DNA of 64,000 bases from Megascapheus bottae (GCA_024803745.1 JANJXV010000002.1:37593001-37657000); one strand, 5' to 3'. Shown: positions 1-10,871, numbered from the stretch's first letter. Numbers and translations: made by a program. The notes: generated by a model from the sequence alone, not told the origin.

Positions 1-520
1 CCTTCCTCTTTCCTCCTCTCCCTTCCCCCCTCAGTACTATGAACCAGCTTTCTCAACTTGACTGCACAAGGTCCATAGGGGAAGGGTCCATACAGGATTA
101 TTTCTTGGATCATGTGCAGCAAAAGCTGTTTCTGATTCTCATTAAGTCACCCTGCTGTGTCAGCTACCCCTGCTTCCTTTATGCTTTGGACTCCTAGAGC
201 AGTGGCCTTGTGCTACACTCACCCACTCCCACTCAGGGGAAGCACTAATCACGTGTGGGATAGGACTGGATCATTGGTCAACATTCATCATTCGCACTTT
301 GCCAAGACCCATGGAGCTTAGGAGCACACAGAGAGGTGCCAGCATAGGTTTGATAGTGGCTATAAAGAAAGCAAGTGTGATGCCTTTTCTTCTTTAGGCA
401 TTTGCACGGCTCACACAACCCAGTGCAGGGTTGCACAACAATGGTTTAAACTCCATATACATTCACCTGGAAGAGAATGGCCCTGCCAGGACTGCAAGGT
501 GGAAATCTAGCCTAAGCCTT

Positions 521-604
521 TGTCATTTCTTTTTTTTTCTCTTTATTATAATGAATAGAAGGGTTACAGTTATATTCGCCAGATAGTAGGTGCTGTCATT
601 TCTT
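521..604 (-). mobile_element. Very short 5'-truncated L1 tail, antisense, with target duplication
   Basis: A T-rich tract at 530-543 is followed by the last ~55 bases of the L1 3' end in reverse orientation (tattataatgaatagaaggg, then ttacagttatattcgccaga). This matches the tail of the longer L1 copy at 55555-55600. The 11-bp sequence tgtcatttctt flanks it at 521-531 and 594-604, which makes it a genuine target-primed insertion. It ends 48 nt before the exon. Confidence 0.72.
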
Positions 605-611
605 AAATACA

Positions 612-652
612 AACTAAGCATTCACCAGCTCCCTTTTCTCTTCTGCCTTTAG
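612..652 (+). promoter_or_regulatory. MOB3B: Splice acceptor of MOB3B exon 2 with branch-site candidate
   Basis: A pyrimidine tract (cccttttctcttctgccttt, 631-650) leads directly into AG at 651-652. A candidate branch site, aaactaagc at 611-619, puts the branch A about 35 nt before the AG, within the usual range. The downstream sequence contains the MOB3B start and coding region, which supports this acceptor. The branch site is inferred from spacing and motif only. Confidence 0.8.
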
Positions 653-849
653 GAGGAACATGAGATTCCCTTGGAGAGCTTTCAGGAAGAAGACAGAAGG
701 GGCAGCTTAAAAGACATTAAAAGCTGCAGGCTGAAAGACTGGGGCCCGCGGGTTGGCAGTGGAAAACTCTATTGAGCTGTAATCTCTCATTGAAAAGTTC
801 CCAGTGCCTTTTTACTTCCTGTAAAAGGAAGGAAGAAAAGGAGGAGACC
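653..849 (+). other. MOB3B: 5' UTR part of MOB3B exon 2, with a 16-codon uORF
   Basis: This 197-nt stretch lies between the acceptor and the ATG. An upstream ATG at 660-662 opens a 16-codon uORF that ends at TAA 708-710. The main frame is open upstream of the ATG as far as an in-frame TAA at 718-720, but it has no upstream in-frame ATG there, so translation should begin at 850. Any regulatory effect of the uORF is inference. Confidence 0.75.
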
Positions 850-1267
850 ATGTCCATAGCCCTGAAGCAGGTGTTCAACAAGGACAAGACCTTCCGGCCC
901 AAGAGAAAATTTGAACCTGGCACACAGAGGTTTGAGCTGCACAAAAGGGCTCAGGCATCCCTCAACTCAGGGGTGGACTTGAAAGCGGCTGTGCAGCTGC
1001 CAAGCGGGGAGGACCAGAATGACTGGGTGGCAGTGCACGTGGTGGACTTCTTCAATCGGATCAACCTCATCTATGGCACCATCTGTGAGTTCTGCACGGA
1101 GCAGACCTGCCCTGTGATGTCCGGGGGCCCCAAATATGAGTATCGGTGGCAGGATGACCTCAAGTATAAGAAACCAACTGCACTGCCTGCTCCCCAGTAC
1201 ATGAATCTTCTTATGGATTGGATTGAGGTCCAGATCAATAATGAGGACATTTTCCCCACCTGTGTGG
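850..1267 (+). CDS. MOB3B: MOB kinase activator 3B, first coding exon (partial, N-terminal 139 codons)
   Basis: This exon encodes the N-terminal 139 residues plus one base of the next codon (a glycine split in phase 1). The start MSIALKQVF and the body closely match mammalian MOB3B as I know it, and fit better than MOB3A (MSNPFLKQVF) or MOB3C (MALCLKQVF). It has the Mob1/phocein fold features: [12 protein letters not shown] near residues 21-32, the [11 protein letters not shown] helix near 66-76, two zinc-ligand cysteines C82 and C87 in FCTEQTC, then [14 protein letters not shown] at 87-100. The two zinc-ligand histidines and the C-terminal helices lie in later exons outside this window. Full-length MOB3 proteins are about 216 residues, so roughly two thirds is here. 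The ATG has A at -3 (gagaccATG). MOB proteins are small cytosolic adaptors of Hippo-type kinases. MOB1 activates LATS/NDR, whereas MOB3 members are reported not to bind those and to bind MST1 instead. Confidence 0.96.
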
Positions 1268-1273
1268 GTAAGT
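1265..1273 (+). promoter_or_regulatory. MOB3B: Splice donor of MOB3B exon 2
   Basis: The sequence tgg|gtaagt places the exon end at 1267 and the intron GT at 1268-1269. It is a near-consensus U1 site. Reading on past it gives K-F-C-F-Q-S and a stop at 1324, which does not match the MOB family (expected G-V-P-F-P), so this is where the coding sequence leaves the exon. Confidence 0.9.
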
Positions 1274-3200
1274 TTTGTTTTCAGTCATACCTATCCCTTT
1301 TATCACCCTCAACCAAGCTCAGATAGTCTGCAGAAGGTGATCCCGAATGGCTAGAATCTCTGTAAATGCTGGATAACACCTATGTTGATATTTCCCAAAA
1401 TTCTGCCAGTCACATATCTGCTATTTTTCTTTATAGTTAAGAATCCCATTGAAATGGGGAAAAAAGGTCACTTGTAGACTATGTATAAGTGCTGTAACGA
1501 ACCCTACTAGTGCATGTACTCATGCTTGGGATATAGATTTGCTCTTGTTGGCTTTCTTAGGACTTGGGTACAAATCCTCACAGTTAGTTATCCTGGAGAT
1601 AGATCATCGAATCTGTTTATCTGTGTGTCTGCCTATCATAATCCATGGATTATTACAGGGAAAAAAACAAATGAGGGTTCTGGGGTAATGAAAAAGAAAT
1701 CCTGGCATTTTCCTCTCTCTGTCCCTGTCTCTTTCTGTCTCTGCCTGTCTGTCAGGCTCCCCCCACCCCCGCCCAGCTTTCTTATTATTAATTCCAGGCT
1801 TCATGGTTAACTTTTACTCTTACGGAGCTGCTGAACCTACTGGAACATGTGGAATGCAAATGCTTTGGGTTGCTTTGTGCTGCAGGCCACAAACCACAAG
1901 AGGAAGGACCCGACTTTTTCTACCTCTGACATTTCTTTATGTTGCCAACTATTGGCAATCTGCACTAACAAGATGAGTTTAGAACTCATTGCTTTATGCC
2001 CAAAGCCCAATAAGAATAAGCAATCCCCTGCTTCCATTATTGAATCTCCAGTGCCCTATCACAGTGCCAGCCCAGTGTCCTGGATTCTGTGTGGGTACTC
2101 AGAAATATTTGTGGAATGACTGAGTGAATACTGTACTATAGAAAGCATTCTTTAAAAGCTCTAGGATGGATAGCTGGCAGTATATGAAATACTGTTGGAA
2201 TCACCTTCATATGAAGAGAGGGTGTGTCCCTAGGTGACGTATGGAAAGCTGAGGAGGGACATATGGAAATAATTGTTTATAACAGAAAAAATTAATATAA
2301 TTTGATTTGTGCAGTGTAGTACATCTTGAAATATTTCGCATACAAAATTTGTCAGAATCTTTGTGTTATCTTGGCATGTCTTGTTTCCTCTGCTCCTTCC
2401 CTCTACCATCCTTGTTAACAGGAAGTAGATATATGAGGTAAGGCTCCCAAAGGAAGTTAGCTGGTCTCAGAAACTCTCTTGGGCACATATTCAGTGCCTC
2501 CAGAAAAGTGGGAATTCCTTTGGTCCTTGTCTTTTTTTTTTTTTTCACTTTCGTTAGCTGTCAAAAACTATTTTGGTGCTGGAAGGATTCTTTTTCCTTT
2601 TTTCCCCAGAAGCCTTACAAGTAACACAAGCAGCTGCCAATGCCCTGCACAGAACATATGATAGCAATAAAGATAAATAAACATAAACAAGAAGACCTTC
2701 TCTCTGTCTTTCCTCTGTGCCTGCCCCCGGATACTTTGAACTCGGCTCCTGCTCTCAGGCAGCTGTGGTTTCACATAGAGTTGACTGACCAGAAAACTCA
2801 GCTCTGCAATCTCTGTGTTATTTAGGAGTAAGGCACTTTTTAGCCTTCTGCTTGGAAAACAGCATTATAGATACCTTTAGACTTTGCGCAGAGGAAACTA
2901 GATAAGGGTGCCTCATTGTCTTCCAGAGAAAATGGGTTTCTTTTTCTAGACATTTCCTTAGTTATTTAACCTCGTCAGGGAACAAGCTGAAATTTCTGTT
3001 CTCTTGTGTCCAATCTGTACTTTATAGGACACTAGACTTCTGAGAGATCTTTCATAAGATTCTCCTCCTTTCCTGGAAAAATAAGTTTGGAAAATGCTAA
3101 GTTCTTTACCACAGCACTTTATATGCCAATGTGCATTTTATGAATTTCTAAGAAGAGAATAGTTTACAATGTGGTGTTTCCTAATTTGACCCCGGTACCT
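1274..3200. other. Unique intron sequence, no gene
   Basis: I see no exon, RNA gene or clear interspersed repeat. There are minor T- and C-rich runs (for example 1735-1780 and 2531-2545). The short open frames on both strands have no protein-like composition or recognisable motif. Confidence 0.5.
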
Positions 3201-3220
3201 TCTCCTCCCCCGCCCCCCCC

Positions 3221-3419
3221 TCTCTCTCCAGTCCTGGGACTTGAACTCAGGTCCTGAGCATTGTCCTTAGGCTTTTTCCTCAAGGCTAGAACTCTATCAC
3301 TTGAACCACAGTACTACTCCTGGCTTTTTTTCTATGTATATGGTACTGAGGAATGGAACCCAGGTCTTCATGCATGCTAGGCAAGCACTCTTATACCACT
3401 AAGCTAAACTCCCAGCCCC
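3221..3419 (-). repeat. SINE dimer, type A (ID-like head + shared tail monomer)
   Basis: In + orientation the tail monomer comes first (ccagtcctgggacttgaact), then cttgaaccacag, a central A/T-rich linker (ctttttttctatgtatatgg), and the reversed ID head ending near gctaaactcccagcccc. The reversed tRNA B-box (ggaatggaaccca) is present. The copy has drifted, so it is older than those at 22 and 25 kb. Confidence 0.85.
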
Positions 3420-3488
3420 TCTTTTTTTTAAAAATAAAATAGCAATAGCTTTTGGAAAGTGTTATGCTGTACAGAATTGTGTATATGT

Positions 3489-3489
<1 letters not shown>

Positions 3490-3561
<72 letters not shown>

Positions 3562-3607
3562 AAGAGAGAGACAGACAGAGACAAACAGAGACAGAGACAG
3601 AGAGAGA
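3490..3607. repeat. Compound (GT)n(GA)n microsatellite
   Basis: About 16 GT units run straight into about 18 GA units, followed by a degenerate agacag-rich stretch. The GT-to-GA switch is sharp, at about 3522. Confidence 0.95.
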
Positions 3608-3799
3608 ATTACTTATCCTTTTGTTCAAAATGAAAATCCATTTAACAGTTGAATTAGAATCTTAAATCTTATCTAAGATCTGACACTGTACTCACTATGT
3701 TGTGTCATCTCTAGATTTTATCTCTTATCTAGTTGTCTAGCTGAAATTTGGAACTCTTTGGCCAATATCTCACCAGCTCCTAGTAATTCCTATTCCACT

Positions 3800-4043
3800 T
3801 TTTTTTTTTTTTTTTTTTAGATCTCACACAAGATCATATAGGATTTTTGTTCTATGCATGGCTTATTTCACTTAGCACAATGTACCCCAGCCTCAGGCAT
3901 ACTGTTGCAAATGACTGTTGCATGCCCTTATTTTTGAAGGCTCAGCAGCATTTTATTATGTTTCTAGGTCATACTTTATCTGGTTATTCATTCAGTATGT
4001 ACTACTTTGTGTCTAGGCCCTGTTGACTGTAAGTACTTCATTT
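3800..4043 (-). mobile_element. Old L1 (L1M-type) fragment, antisense
   Basis: After a T-run at 3800-3818, the sequence contains diagnostic antisense phrases of ancient mammalian L1 ORF2/3' regions: ggcttatttcacttagcaca, then atgt.c.ccagcctca, a broken form of the 'gctcagcagcattttattatg' motif, and atactttatctggttattca. It is heavily diverged. The subfamily is not determined. Confidence 0.6.
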
Positions 4044-4282
4044 TCCTTATCTGTTCTTTCTATTGTTCTGTTCTTTTCTTTTTTTGGTGGATCATGAGGC
4101 CTGAACTCTGGGCCTGAGCTCTTCAGCTCAAGGCTACCACCCTAGCCCTTGAGCCACAGCCCCACTTCCCGTTTTCTAGTGATTAATTGGAGATAAGAGT
4201 CTCAATGTCTTTAGTGCTGGAGCTGGCTTTGAACCGAGATCCTTACACCTAAGCCACCATGCACAGCTCCTTATCTGTTCTT
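4044..4282 (-). repeat. SINE dimer, type B (7SL/B1-like head + shared tail), with 15-bp target duplication
   Basis: The tail monomer (ggatcatgaggcctgaactc, then cttgagccacag) is followed by a linker typical of type B (gattaattggagataagag) and the reversed 7SL-like head (ctggctttgaaccgagatcc, ccaccatgcacagc). The 15-bp repeat tccttatctgttctt flanks it at 4044-4058 and 4268-4282. Confidence 0.9.
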
Positions 4283-4509
4283 ATACCTGTTGATTACTTG
4301 CATATCTTCTAAGAAATGCAGTTCAGGAAAGGGAAAAAGAAAAAAAATGCAGTTCAGATTCTTTACTCATTATTTAATTGAGTTTCTTTTATGACAGAGT
4401 TGCTTGAGCTCATTATGAGTCTTCAGTTTTAATAAATACCTGTCACTCATGCTTCTGTTTGCTGTAAACCCCCAGAATAAATTTCATTTCCACACAATTA
4501 GCTTCTCAC

Positions 4510-4744
4510 CATGGTTTTCTTTTGTTTTTTTTTGTTTTTTTTTTTGCCAGTCCTGGGCCTTGAACTCAGGGCCTGATCACTGTCCTTGGGCTTTCTCAAG
4601 GCTAGCCCTCTACCACTGGAGCCACAGTACCATTTCCAGTCTTTTTCTATATATGTGGTACCGAGGAATCGAACCCAGGTCTTCGTGCATGCTAGGCAAG
4701 CACTCTTACTACTAGGCCAAACTCCAGGCCTTCATCATGGTTTT
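4510..4744 (-). repeat. SINE dimer, type A, with target duplication
   Basis: The T-rich tail at 4519-4545 precedes gccagtcctgggccttgaac. The reversed ID head ends at about 4730 (actaggccaaactccaggcc). The 9-bp repeat catggtttt flanks it at 4510-4518 and 4736-4744. Confidence 0.88.
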
Positions 4745-5640
4745 ATCCATGTTCTCTCAATCTGTAATCACCCACTTCTATAATGAATTTTCTGTGAAAG
4801 CTTTCATCCTTCTTAAAGGTACAGTGTCACTTGAATATGCCAGTATTGAGTCCAGTCTGGATGTTTTATCAGTTTTTGGATAGATGCATGGGCTCTTCTT
4901 TGCATCTTTTTGCACAGCCTTCATGCCATCTAACTTTTTCTCAAAGTGAAATGTTAGGAGTCAAGAAAAATCACCCTCATCTACCATCCCTATAGGAAAT
5001 TCTTCATCTGCTCACCTCTGTAGTCTTTTCTTAGATTTTACTGATGCTGACTTTTGGAAGACTTATTTTTAGGACTTATTTTTCTCTCTGCATTTTATTT
5101 TCTCCACCTCCCCCTGCTGATTCTAGCCCACTTTTCCTTCCTTTTGATCTTTGTGCTGTCATGAGTCATTATCATAGGAAGGATCAAGATATCTGTCAGG
5201 ACTAAATAAAAGAATTCTAGTCAACCAGCAGATCCTGGGAGGATGAGAAATGGAGAGCTCTGCTTAGTATTATAGCTTGGAATCCTGGGCATATTTCTGT
5301 GTTCCCCAAAGCTACGTCCTCCCCACCCTCATCTGAGGAAATAGAACCAGTGACAGATATGAAGGCTTCCCCCGCAGTTAGGTATTCGAGGATATAAACA
5401 GCTGTTGATCTGTACCATAGGAGCCCTGAAGAAAGGAAAGCCTTTCATCTGTTGCTAGATTCAAGTTTAACTAGGTGACTGCTATTCTAGAAGTTGAGCT
5501 TTCTCAGATGGAAGAATACCAAACAGATGTGGCTCCCTTGTAAACCATAACCTTTTCCACTCTCTCTGACCTGCCCAGCTTGCTTTGTTAGAAACCCAAC
5601 AGATGTCCCTATGAAAGCCAAGGACTAGTTCCTCTTTGAT
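4745..5640. other. Unique intron sequence, no gene
   Basis: I recognise no repeat or coding region. It is a mixed-composition intron with only short random open frames. Confidence 0.45.
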
Positions 5641-5649
5641 ACTACATCT

Positions 5650-5780
5650 GTGTGTATGTGTGTGTGTGTGTGTGTGTGTGTCTGTGTGTGCATCATAGCT
5701 TAAACTCGGCCTAGGTAATTTCCCTTAGCTTTTTTTGGCCCAAGACTACCACTCCACACATGTACTTTTGACTTTTTGTT
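5650..5780 (-). repeat. (GT)n tract and a degraded type B SINE tail
   Basis: A (GT)n run at about 5652-5690 is followed by cttaaactcggcctaggtaa and cccaagactaccactccaca, which resemble a reversed SINE tail monomer (aactcagggcctgggca; caaggctaccactc). It is truncated before the head by the TTTA repeat. Confidence 0.5.
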
Positions 5781-5788
5781 GTTGCTCT

Positions 5789-5791
5789 ATG

Positions 5792-5846
<55 letters not shown>

Positions 5847-5850
5847 TTTG
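5789..5850. repeat. (TTTA)n tetranucleotide repeat
   Basis: About 15 near-perfect TTTA units lie directly against the 3' end of the type B SINE at 5851. They most likely grew from its A-rich tail (A-rich on the minus strand). Confidence 0.95.
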
Positions 5851-6082
5851 ATGTGTGCCAGTGCTGGGGCTTGAACTTAAGGCTTGGGTTCTGTCTCTTA
5901 ACTGGGACAGCACTCAAGACTGACCCTCTATGATTTCTACCCCACCTCCATTTCTGTTCCTTTGCTGGTTAATTGGAATCTCATGGATTTTCCCACCTGT
6001 GCTGGATTTGAATTGCAATCTTCAGATCTCAGCCTCCCGAGTAGCTGGAATTACAGGTGTGAGTCACTGTCACTCTGCTTGA
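5851..6082 (-). repeat. SINE dimer, type B
   Basis: The reversed tail monomer (gtgccagtgctggggcttga) is followed by the linker (ggttaattggaatctcatgg) and a well-kept reversed 7SL-like head (cagatctcagcctcccgagt, then agctggaattacaggtgtga). The head is one of the clearest 7SL-type matches in the window. Confidence 0.85.
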
Positions 6083-6454
6083 TTCTGCCTCTTTAATCAC
6101 TTTTAGACAGAACAGCCAAGACAGAAAACTACAAAAATTTAGATGAAAGACAGTCTATTCCTTTCCTAATTATGATCATTTTTAATGTTCTAGCCCCCAA
6201 TTTCCTTCCTTTCTATTGCATAATAGGATTTAATATTTTAGACCTGATATGCCAGGGAAAGAAAAGGAGGAGGAAGCTTAGAAATCCTGTGACTCATGTT
6301 TTGAAAAATCTTTGGAAAGGAAGTATAAGAGCATACAAAACACAATCACATGATCTCACCTATTTGGGAGAATTTTAGAATAACTTGGACTCGGGGAAGA
6401 AAGATGAGATAAAGGAAGGAAAGAACCAAGCTGATATCTCTGGAGGCTGCTAAA

Positions 6455-6640
6455 TGCCGGGCACTGTGCCTGACGCTGTTACTCTTGCTTTATTCTTAAG
6501 CAGCTCAGTGAAATAAAAATGTTATGATTTCATTTTACCAGTAAGGCAGCTGTCATTTAAATAATCTCAGAAGCTTTTTCAGGGTTGTGGAGCTAATATA
6601 TAATTTAGGAGATTAGAGTTTGAACTTGATTGGCCAAAAA
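6455..6640 (-). repeat. MIR, antisense
   Basis: Reversed MIR phrases occur in order: gggcactgtgcctgacgctg, then attttaccagtaaggcagct, gttgtggagctaatatataa and gagtttgaacttgattggcc. It is highly diverged, as expected for a pan-mammalian tRNA-derived SINE. Confidence 0.6.
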
Positions 6641-6889
6641 ACTGTACTCTTTTAAACTGTCTTTCCTACCATAGTAATTACTTCATGTGACTGGAAAGTC
6701 AGCTATGAATGTGTTTAGAAGGATGTTTTGGATGGAGACTATTTCACAAGTCTGACATTTTTTTTTCTAAATGTAAATATATGTATATATGCATATTTTT
6801 TGCTTTGGTTCTGTGTGGGCTTTCATTTGTTTATTTTTGTTTCTTTGTGGGGATTTTGTTCATTTCCATTTGTTTAGTTTTGCAAAAAT

Positions 6890-6965
6890 GGGGTTGAATT
6901 CAGGGCTTTAAGTTTGCAAGGCAGGTACTGTACCATTTGAGTCATCATACTTCTAGCTCCAGCTT
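6890..6965 (-). repeat. Degraded single ID-like SINE monomer
   Basis: ggggttgaattcagggcttt, then gcaaggcaggtactgtacca and tgagtcatcatacttctagc, resemble a reversed tRNA-derived ID monomer without the second monomer. It is old. Confidence 0.45.
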
Positions 6966-7344
6966 TTTTTCTCCTTTTGGAAACCATCATTTCTGAAGTG
7001 CTGGGAAAGGCGTCCAGATCTTGTGGCTACACCAGGCTACAGTCTAGGATTGTGCAGAAGTTGACTTGGGCTTACGAAAACCCTTAGCTGTGCCATTGGT
7101 GCCTGTGACTGCCGTTCATCTGTTCATTTGCTTGTTGATCTACTCATTGAGGAATGCGTACTTGATTTCTTAGTTACTGAAAAAAATGCAAGACAGAGTT
7201 ACTTGAGTAGAAGCCTGTTCCCTTCTGGCAGTGGTGTCCCTTTTCTCATTGTATCCTTTTTCCCTTTGTGGACTGACCAAGTGTTTCTACAGCATTTACC
7301 TTTGGGATCTGGAGAAATGTTTGGTTTACTATCAGGAAGTTTGA

Positions 7345-7515
7345 TATGAATACCTACTACTTAACACTTTATGTGCACTCTGTCAACTGTCAAGTAACTA
7401 AGTAAAGCAGATAGTATGGTTTCATTTCATAGACAGGAAAACCAAGACTCCAAACATATTAACTTTGCTAAGTATCACAGAAACAGAGCAGACAGCATGG
7501 TTGGGCCAATGTGAA
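7345..7515 (-). repeat. MIR, antisense
   Basis: The order aacactttatgtgcactctg, catagacaggaaaaccaaga and gctaagtatcacagaaacag parallels the reversed MIR body (cactttacat / gatgaggaaactgag / ggtcacacagc). Confidence 0.5.
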
Positions 7516-7519
7516 ATTG

Positions 7520-8688
7520 CTTCTCAAGGTAGTTCAGCACTGAAGCCCATTTTCTCAACAGTCTCAACCTGCAGGAGTTTTTGACCTACAATCAGCAACA
7601 TCCTTGATTTACAACTTGATCATTTACACCAGTCACTAAATCATGCTTAAGAGCTGCCCCAGGAAAAATCATCAGTTATGGTAAAGGATTTGAAAATAGC
7701 CACAGTCCTGCATCTGTGCAAGTTATACAGGGAGACCTCAATTGTCTGTTCCTTTTCAGCACTGGCCACCTGCACATTCTGGTACTTCCTGAGTTTCTTT
7801 AATTGTTGTAAGAAACGCAGAGACATCTGAGTCCATGCCCCTGCAAGGGCTATCAATCACCAGAGAACTGATTGTTATAGAGTGTTATAAGCGTCTACCC
7901 TCACATAGTGAGCCAAAGCTACCGTGACCTGATGGCTGAGTTTAGGAGAAGAGTATTCAATAACCACTTCTGCTCAACAGACCCCAAGAGATCACTCTGT
8001 AAAGAGACTCTGGTGTGCTCAGAAGGGAGGAAAAGCCTGGAGATAGGGAGACTGCCTTGAAAGTTAAAGCAAATTACCTGCTGTCCTGACCTGCACTGAG
8101 TTCTCCATTACCCGCGCTATGTAATTTTAATAGGCCCCTATCTCAGGTGACAAGCTGTTATCTCTCCATGCCAGCTGGGAAAGTGAACGAGATATGTGAT
8201 AGTTAGTGGAGACCAAAGACCTTAAAATAAAGGCCATAATTGAATGGGTACAGGGGTATCTACTGTTTTTTTTACCCCATTAGTAGTTGGCTGATTGCAA
8301 CCAAGACATCAAACAAAGACTGCATTGTCTGGGCTGGTGGTACTTGGAGAGGCAAGCTGGTTCAACCTCAAGTCCAAAAGGACATATCAGCAAGGCCTTG
8401 ACCCTAGAAAAGTCTTTCTGCTCACTAGCAGTGTTCTACTTCCTCTTTAAATGCTGCATAGATTACATGTTAGTGTTATTTTGATAGAAAGCCAAATACT
8501 AGCCTGCCTTAGATACATGTGGGAGCTCCCCTTACCCTACTCTCTTCCCCCCCAGAACATTTTTGTAGATCTAGGGATGTGTTACTTTGTGTTCTGTAGG
8601 CAGGGTCTTTCTAGGATTTTAACTTTGTGCTAAAACCTCATGCTAATTTTGAATTCTAATTGATAGTTCTATTTTCATTTTCCTTCAT
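7520..8688. other. Unique intron sequence, no gene
   Basis: I see no recognisable repeat or exon. Short open frames on both strands look random. Confidence 0.45.
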
Positions 8689-8916
8689 ATAAAGGAAGTC
8701 TTTTTTAAAATTAATTAATTGAAGATTTGTTTTTTTGTTTTTGTTTTGATGTATAGCGGGGTTACAGTTACATTCATCAGGTTGTGGGTATATTACTTCT
8801 TAAACATTGTTGCCTCTCCCATGTTTTTCTCTCACTTTCCTTCCCTCCACCCCTTCCTACTCATCTTGTTTTCCCCTTACCTTCCCTTTTTCAAATAAAC
8901 AAATAAAGGAAGTCTT
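8689..8916 (-). mobile_element. 5'-truncated L1 3' end, antisense, with 14-bp target duplication
   Basis: The element is the last ~180 bases of the same L1 family as 55.5 kb: ggggttacagttacattcat, tattacttcttaaacattgt, then the C/T-rich cttccctccaccccttcc block and tcaaataaacaaataa. The T-rich start at 8701-8745 is the reversed poly(A) end. The repeat ataaaggaagtctt flanks it at 8689-8702 and 8903-8916. Confidence 0.85.
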
Positions 8917-9029
8917 GTAAAACAGACTTTATGAAAAGATGAGCTAGTATGGAGTGGAGGAGTTGAAGCATTAGTCTCTGTAAGACTTGAGTTTGAACCG
9001 TATGATCAACTCTTCGTGGCAAATGTCAG

Positions 9030-9175
9030 TCTCTCTGTGCCTGTTTTCTTGTCTGGTGAAACACATGTGATAGTACCTGTTTTGGGGGATTATTGCAAGT
9101 TATTAAATAATATTCTATGTGTATAACACCTGATACCACGTTGGGACCTAGAACAGTTACAGTTGAAATGCGACC
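9030..9175 (+). repeat. MIR, sense
   Basis: gtctctctgtgcctgttttc, then gatagtacctgttttggggg, attattgcaagttattaaat and tgggacctagaacagttaca follow the order of the MIR body (ctcagtttcctc / gtacctacc / gaggattaaatgag / gcacctggcac). Confidence 0.55.
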
Positions 9176-9179
9176 GAGT

Positions 9180-10345
9180 CTCAGTATGATAAGAATAGTC
9201 TCCTCAGGTAAGTTGAAGTGAGAAATGGAAGAAGCTAGGATTAAAAATTTGTAATTATATCAAGCATTTGTCCATGCGGTTGCAGCCAGTGGTAGAAAAG
9301 ATAAATACCTGTGGTTGGAAATGGCTCTGGCTGGCCTTCACAGTTAGCCACTCGGGAACTTCAGGTGACATTCCCTGGCACAGCATGTGTGGCCTGCTCT
9401 TGTTACTACACGAGGTTGCACCCGGCCTACAAATGACTGCACAAAATAGACATCAGATACACATTGATGGATGAATGCCACATCTTCATAGTAAAGAACC
9501 CATGCTGTTTCCTACCATTGAGTTGCATTTTTCAAAACATCACTGGGCTCCTATTTTCATTACTCAGAGAGAATTTAATATATAAAGAAGAATCCTTCTA
9601 TTATGTAAATATTTCTGTTAGTGATTTGACTAATTAGTCTTTAGTTCATACCTCTGGGAAGTACAAAATTTGTCTTCCTAGGGAGCCATACTAAATTTTT
9701 TTAGTTCATGAGGGTAAAAGATGTTCCTACTTCTCATTCACCTCAGTCAGCAGCAGTGGAAAGCAGGGATAATTTATGGAAGAAGCTCTAGCCTGTACTT
9801 ATCGCTCATTTTCTGTGTCATGTCCTCCGACAATCTACTGCTAACAGACGTTTCTGCCTGGCTTCTGTGTCCAGCTAAAGTGATGGAACTCTGAGGCCTC
9901 ATATGACCACACCATGTGCAACCATAAGGGATTTCAGCATCCAGGGATCCCTAAAATTTGCTTGTGTGTGATCTCCTTCATCACCACTTTGATTGGCTGG
10001 CCCAGGCAAGGAATCCTGCCATAGCTGCAGGAGCAGAAGGAAGACTGTTATTGACTATTTGAATCTGAAATAGCCACTTATAGTGGCTGGCCTTCAGATA
10101 GGCCATTCATAGTTGGCCATACCAAAGTGGAGAAGAAAAAGCCTGTTGCTGAGGACATCTATATTTCCGTATTTCTAAAGAGAAATGTGAGCAACGAAAG
10201 GCATTGAGTCCCTAGAAAATTGTGGGCTATAGCCATCAAAGCAGATAGAGTAAATATTGTCTTTATTTCTGCTTTCCAGAAATCGTGTAAAGATTAAGAA
10301 GCCCTGATCTTCAATTGTAGTTCAAATCATCTTTCATTGTGTACT
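9180..10345. other. Unique intron sequence, no gene
   Basis: No coding exon, RNA gene or clear repeat was recognised. A 9860-10000 stretch is richer in GC than its surroundings, but it has no sustained open frame. Confidence 0.45.
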
Positions 10346-10349
10346 CACT

Positions 10350-10530
10350 CTGAAGCCTTGGCATCCTCTCCACCTCTCTGAGCCTGTCTCTCATCTGCAT
10401 AGTGTAGTAATAGTAGTAATAGTAGTAGTACTAATAATATGGTCTTTGCAAGGTTATGAGAATTAAGTGACATAATGCATATGTAGCCCTTAGCCTGTTC
10501 CTGTAAAAGAAGTAAGTGCTGAATAAATTT
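10350..10530 (+). repeat. MIR, sense, with internal TAG-repeat expansion
   Basis: agcctgtctctcatctgcat is followed by a (TAG)n-like stretch (10405-10435), then gcaaggttatgagaattaag, tgacataatgcatatgtagc and agtaagtgctgaataaat. The last phrases are the conserved MIR core and 3' part. Confidence 0.75.
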
Positions 10531-10871
10531 TACCTTAATTCTGCTCTCATTGTGATATAAAAAGGGAACACCTGATTTATACTTTGAGAATTTTGCCTAA
10601 AGTATTTTCTGTACATTTGTTTTTCAGGAAACCTATGACTAGGTTATGGTAACGGTTACCGCTGAAAAAAATCAATTTTTTGACATTTCCTAGGATGTCA
10701 GTTAATTAAAACTTGAATGTCAGTTGAAAGTAGTAGAATCTATTTTTTAATGTAAGACAGCAATCTCAAAGCTTAAGATACAGTTTCAATTATATTAACA
10801 TATTATGTAGTCTGTGCAAATCAGTTATGTCTTTTATTATACCTTTCTCTGATCCTCAGAGAAGCCTTGGT

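Larger units (their letters stand above)
1..652 (+). other. MOB3B: 3' end of the intron upstream of MOB3B exon 2
   Basis: Intronic by position, because it ends at the splice acceptor AG at 651-652. Bases 1-520 look like unique sequence; I recognise no gene or repeat there. Bases 521-604 hold a very short L1 insertion (separate entry). In human, the gene lies at 9p21.2 beside C9orf72, and IFNK lies within the MOB3B transcription unit (established knowledge). No IFNK-like reading frame is visible in this stretch. Confidence 0.75.

Noticed and set aside
772..849. N-terminal extension of MOB3B from TTG at 772
   Set aside because: There is no in-frame ATG before 850. The conserved MOB3B start (MSIALKQVF) is at 850, and the extra residues do not match the family.
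1268..1326. Continuation of the MOB3B frame to the stop at 1324
   Set aside because: A strong GTAAGT donor lies at the expected exon boundary, and the residues beyond it do not match MOB proteins.
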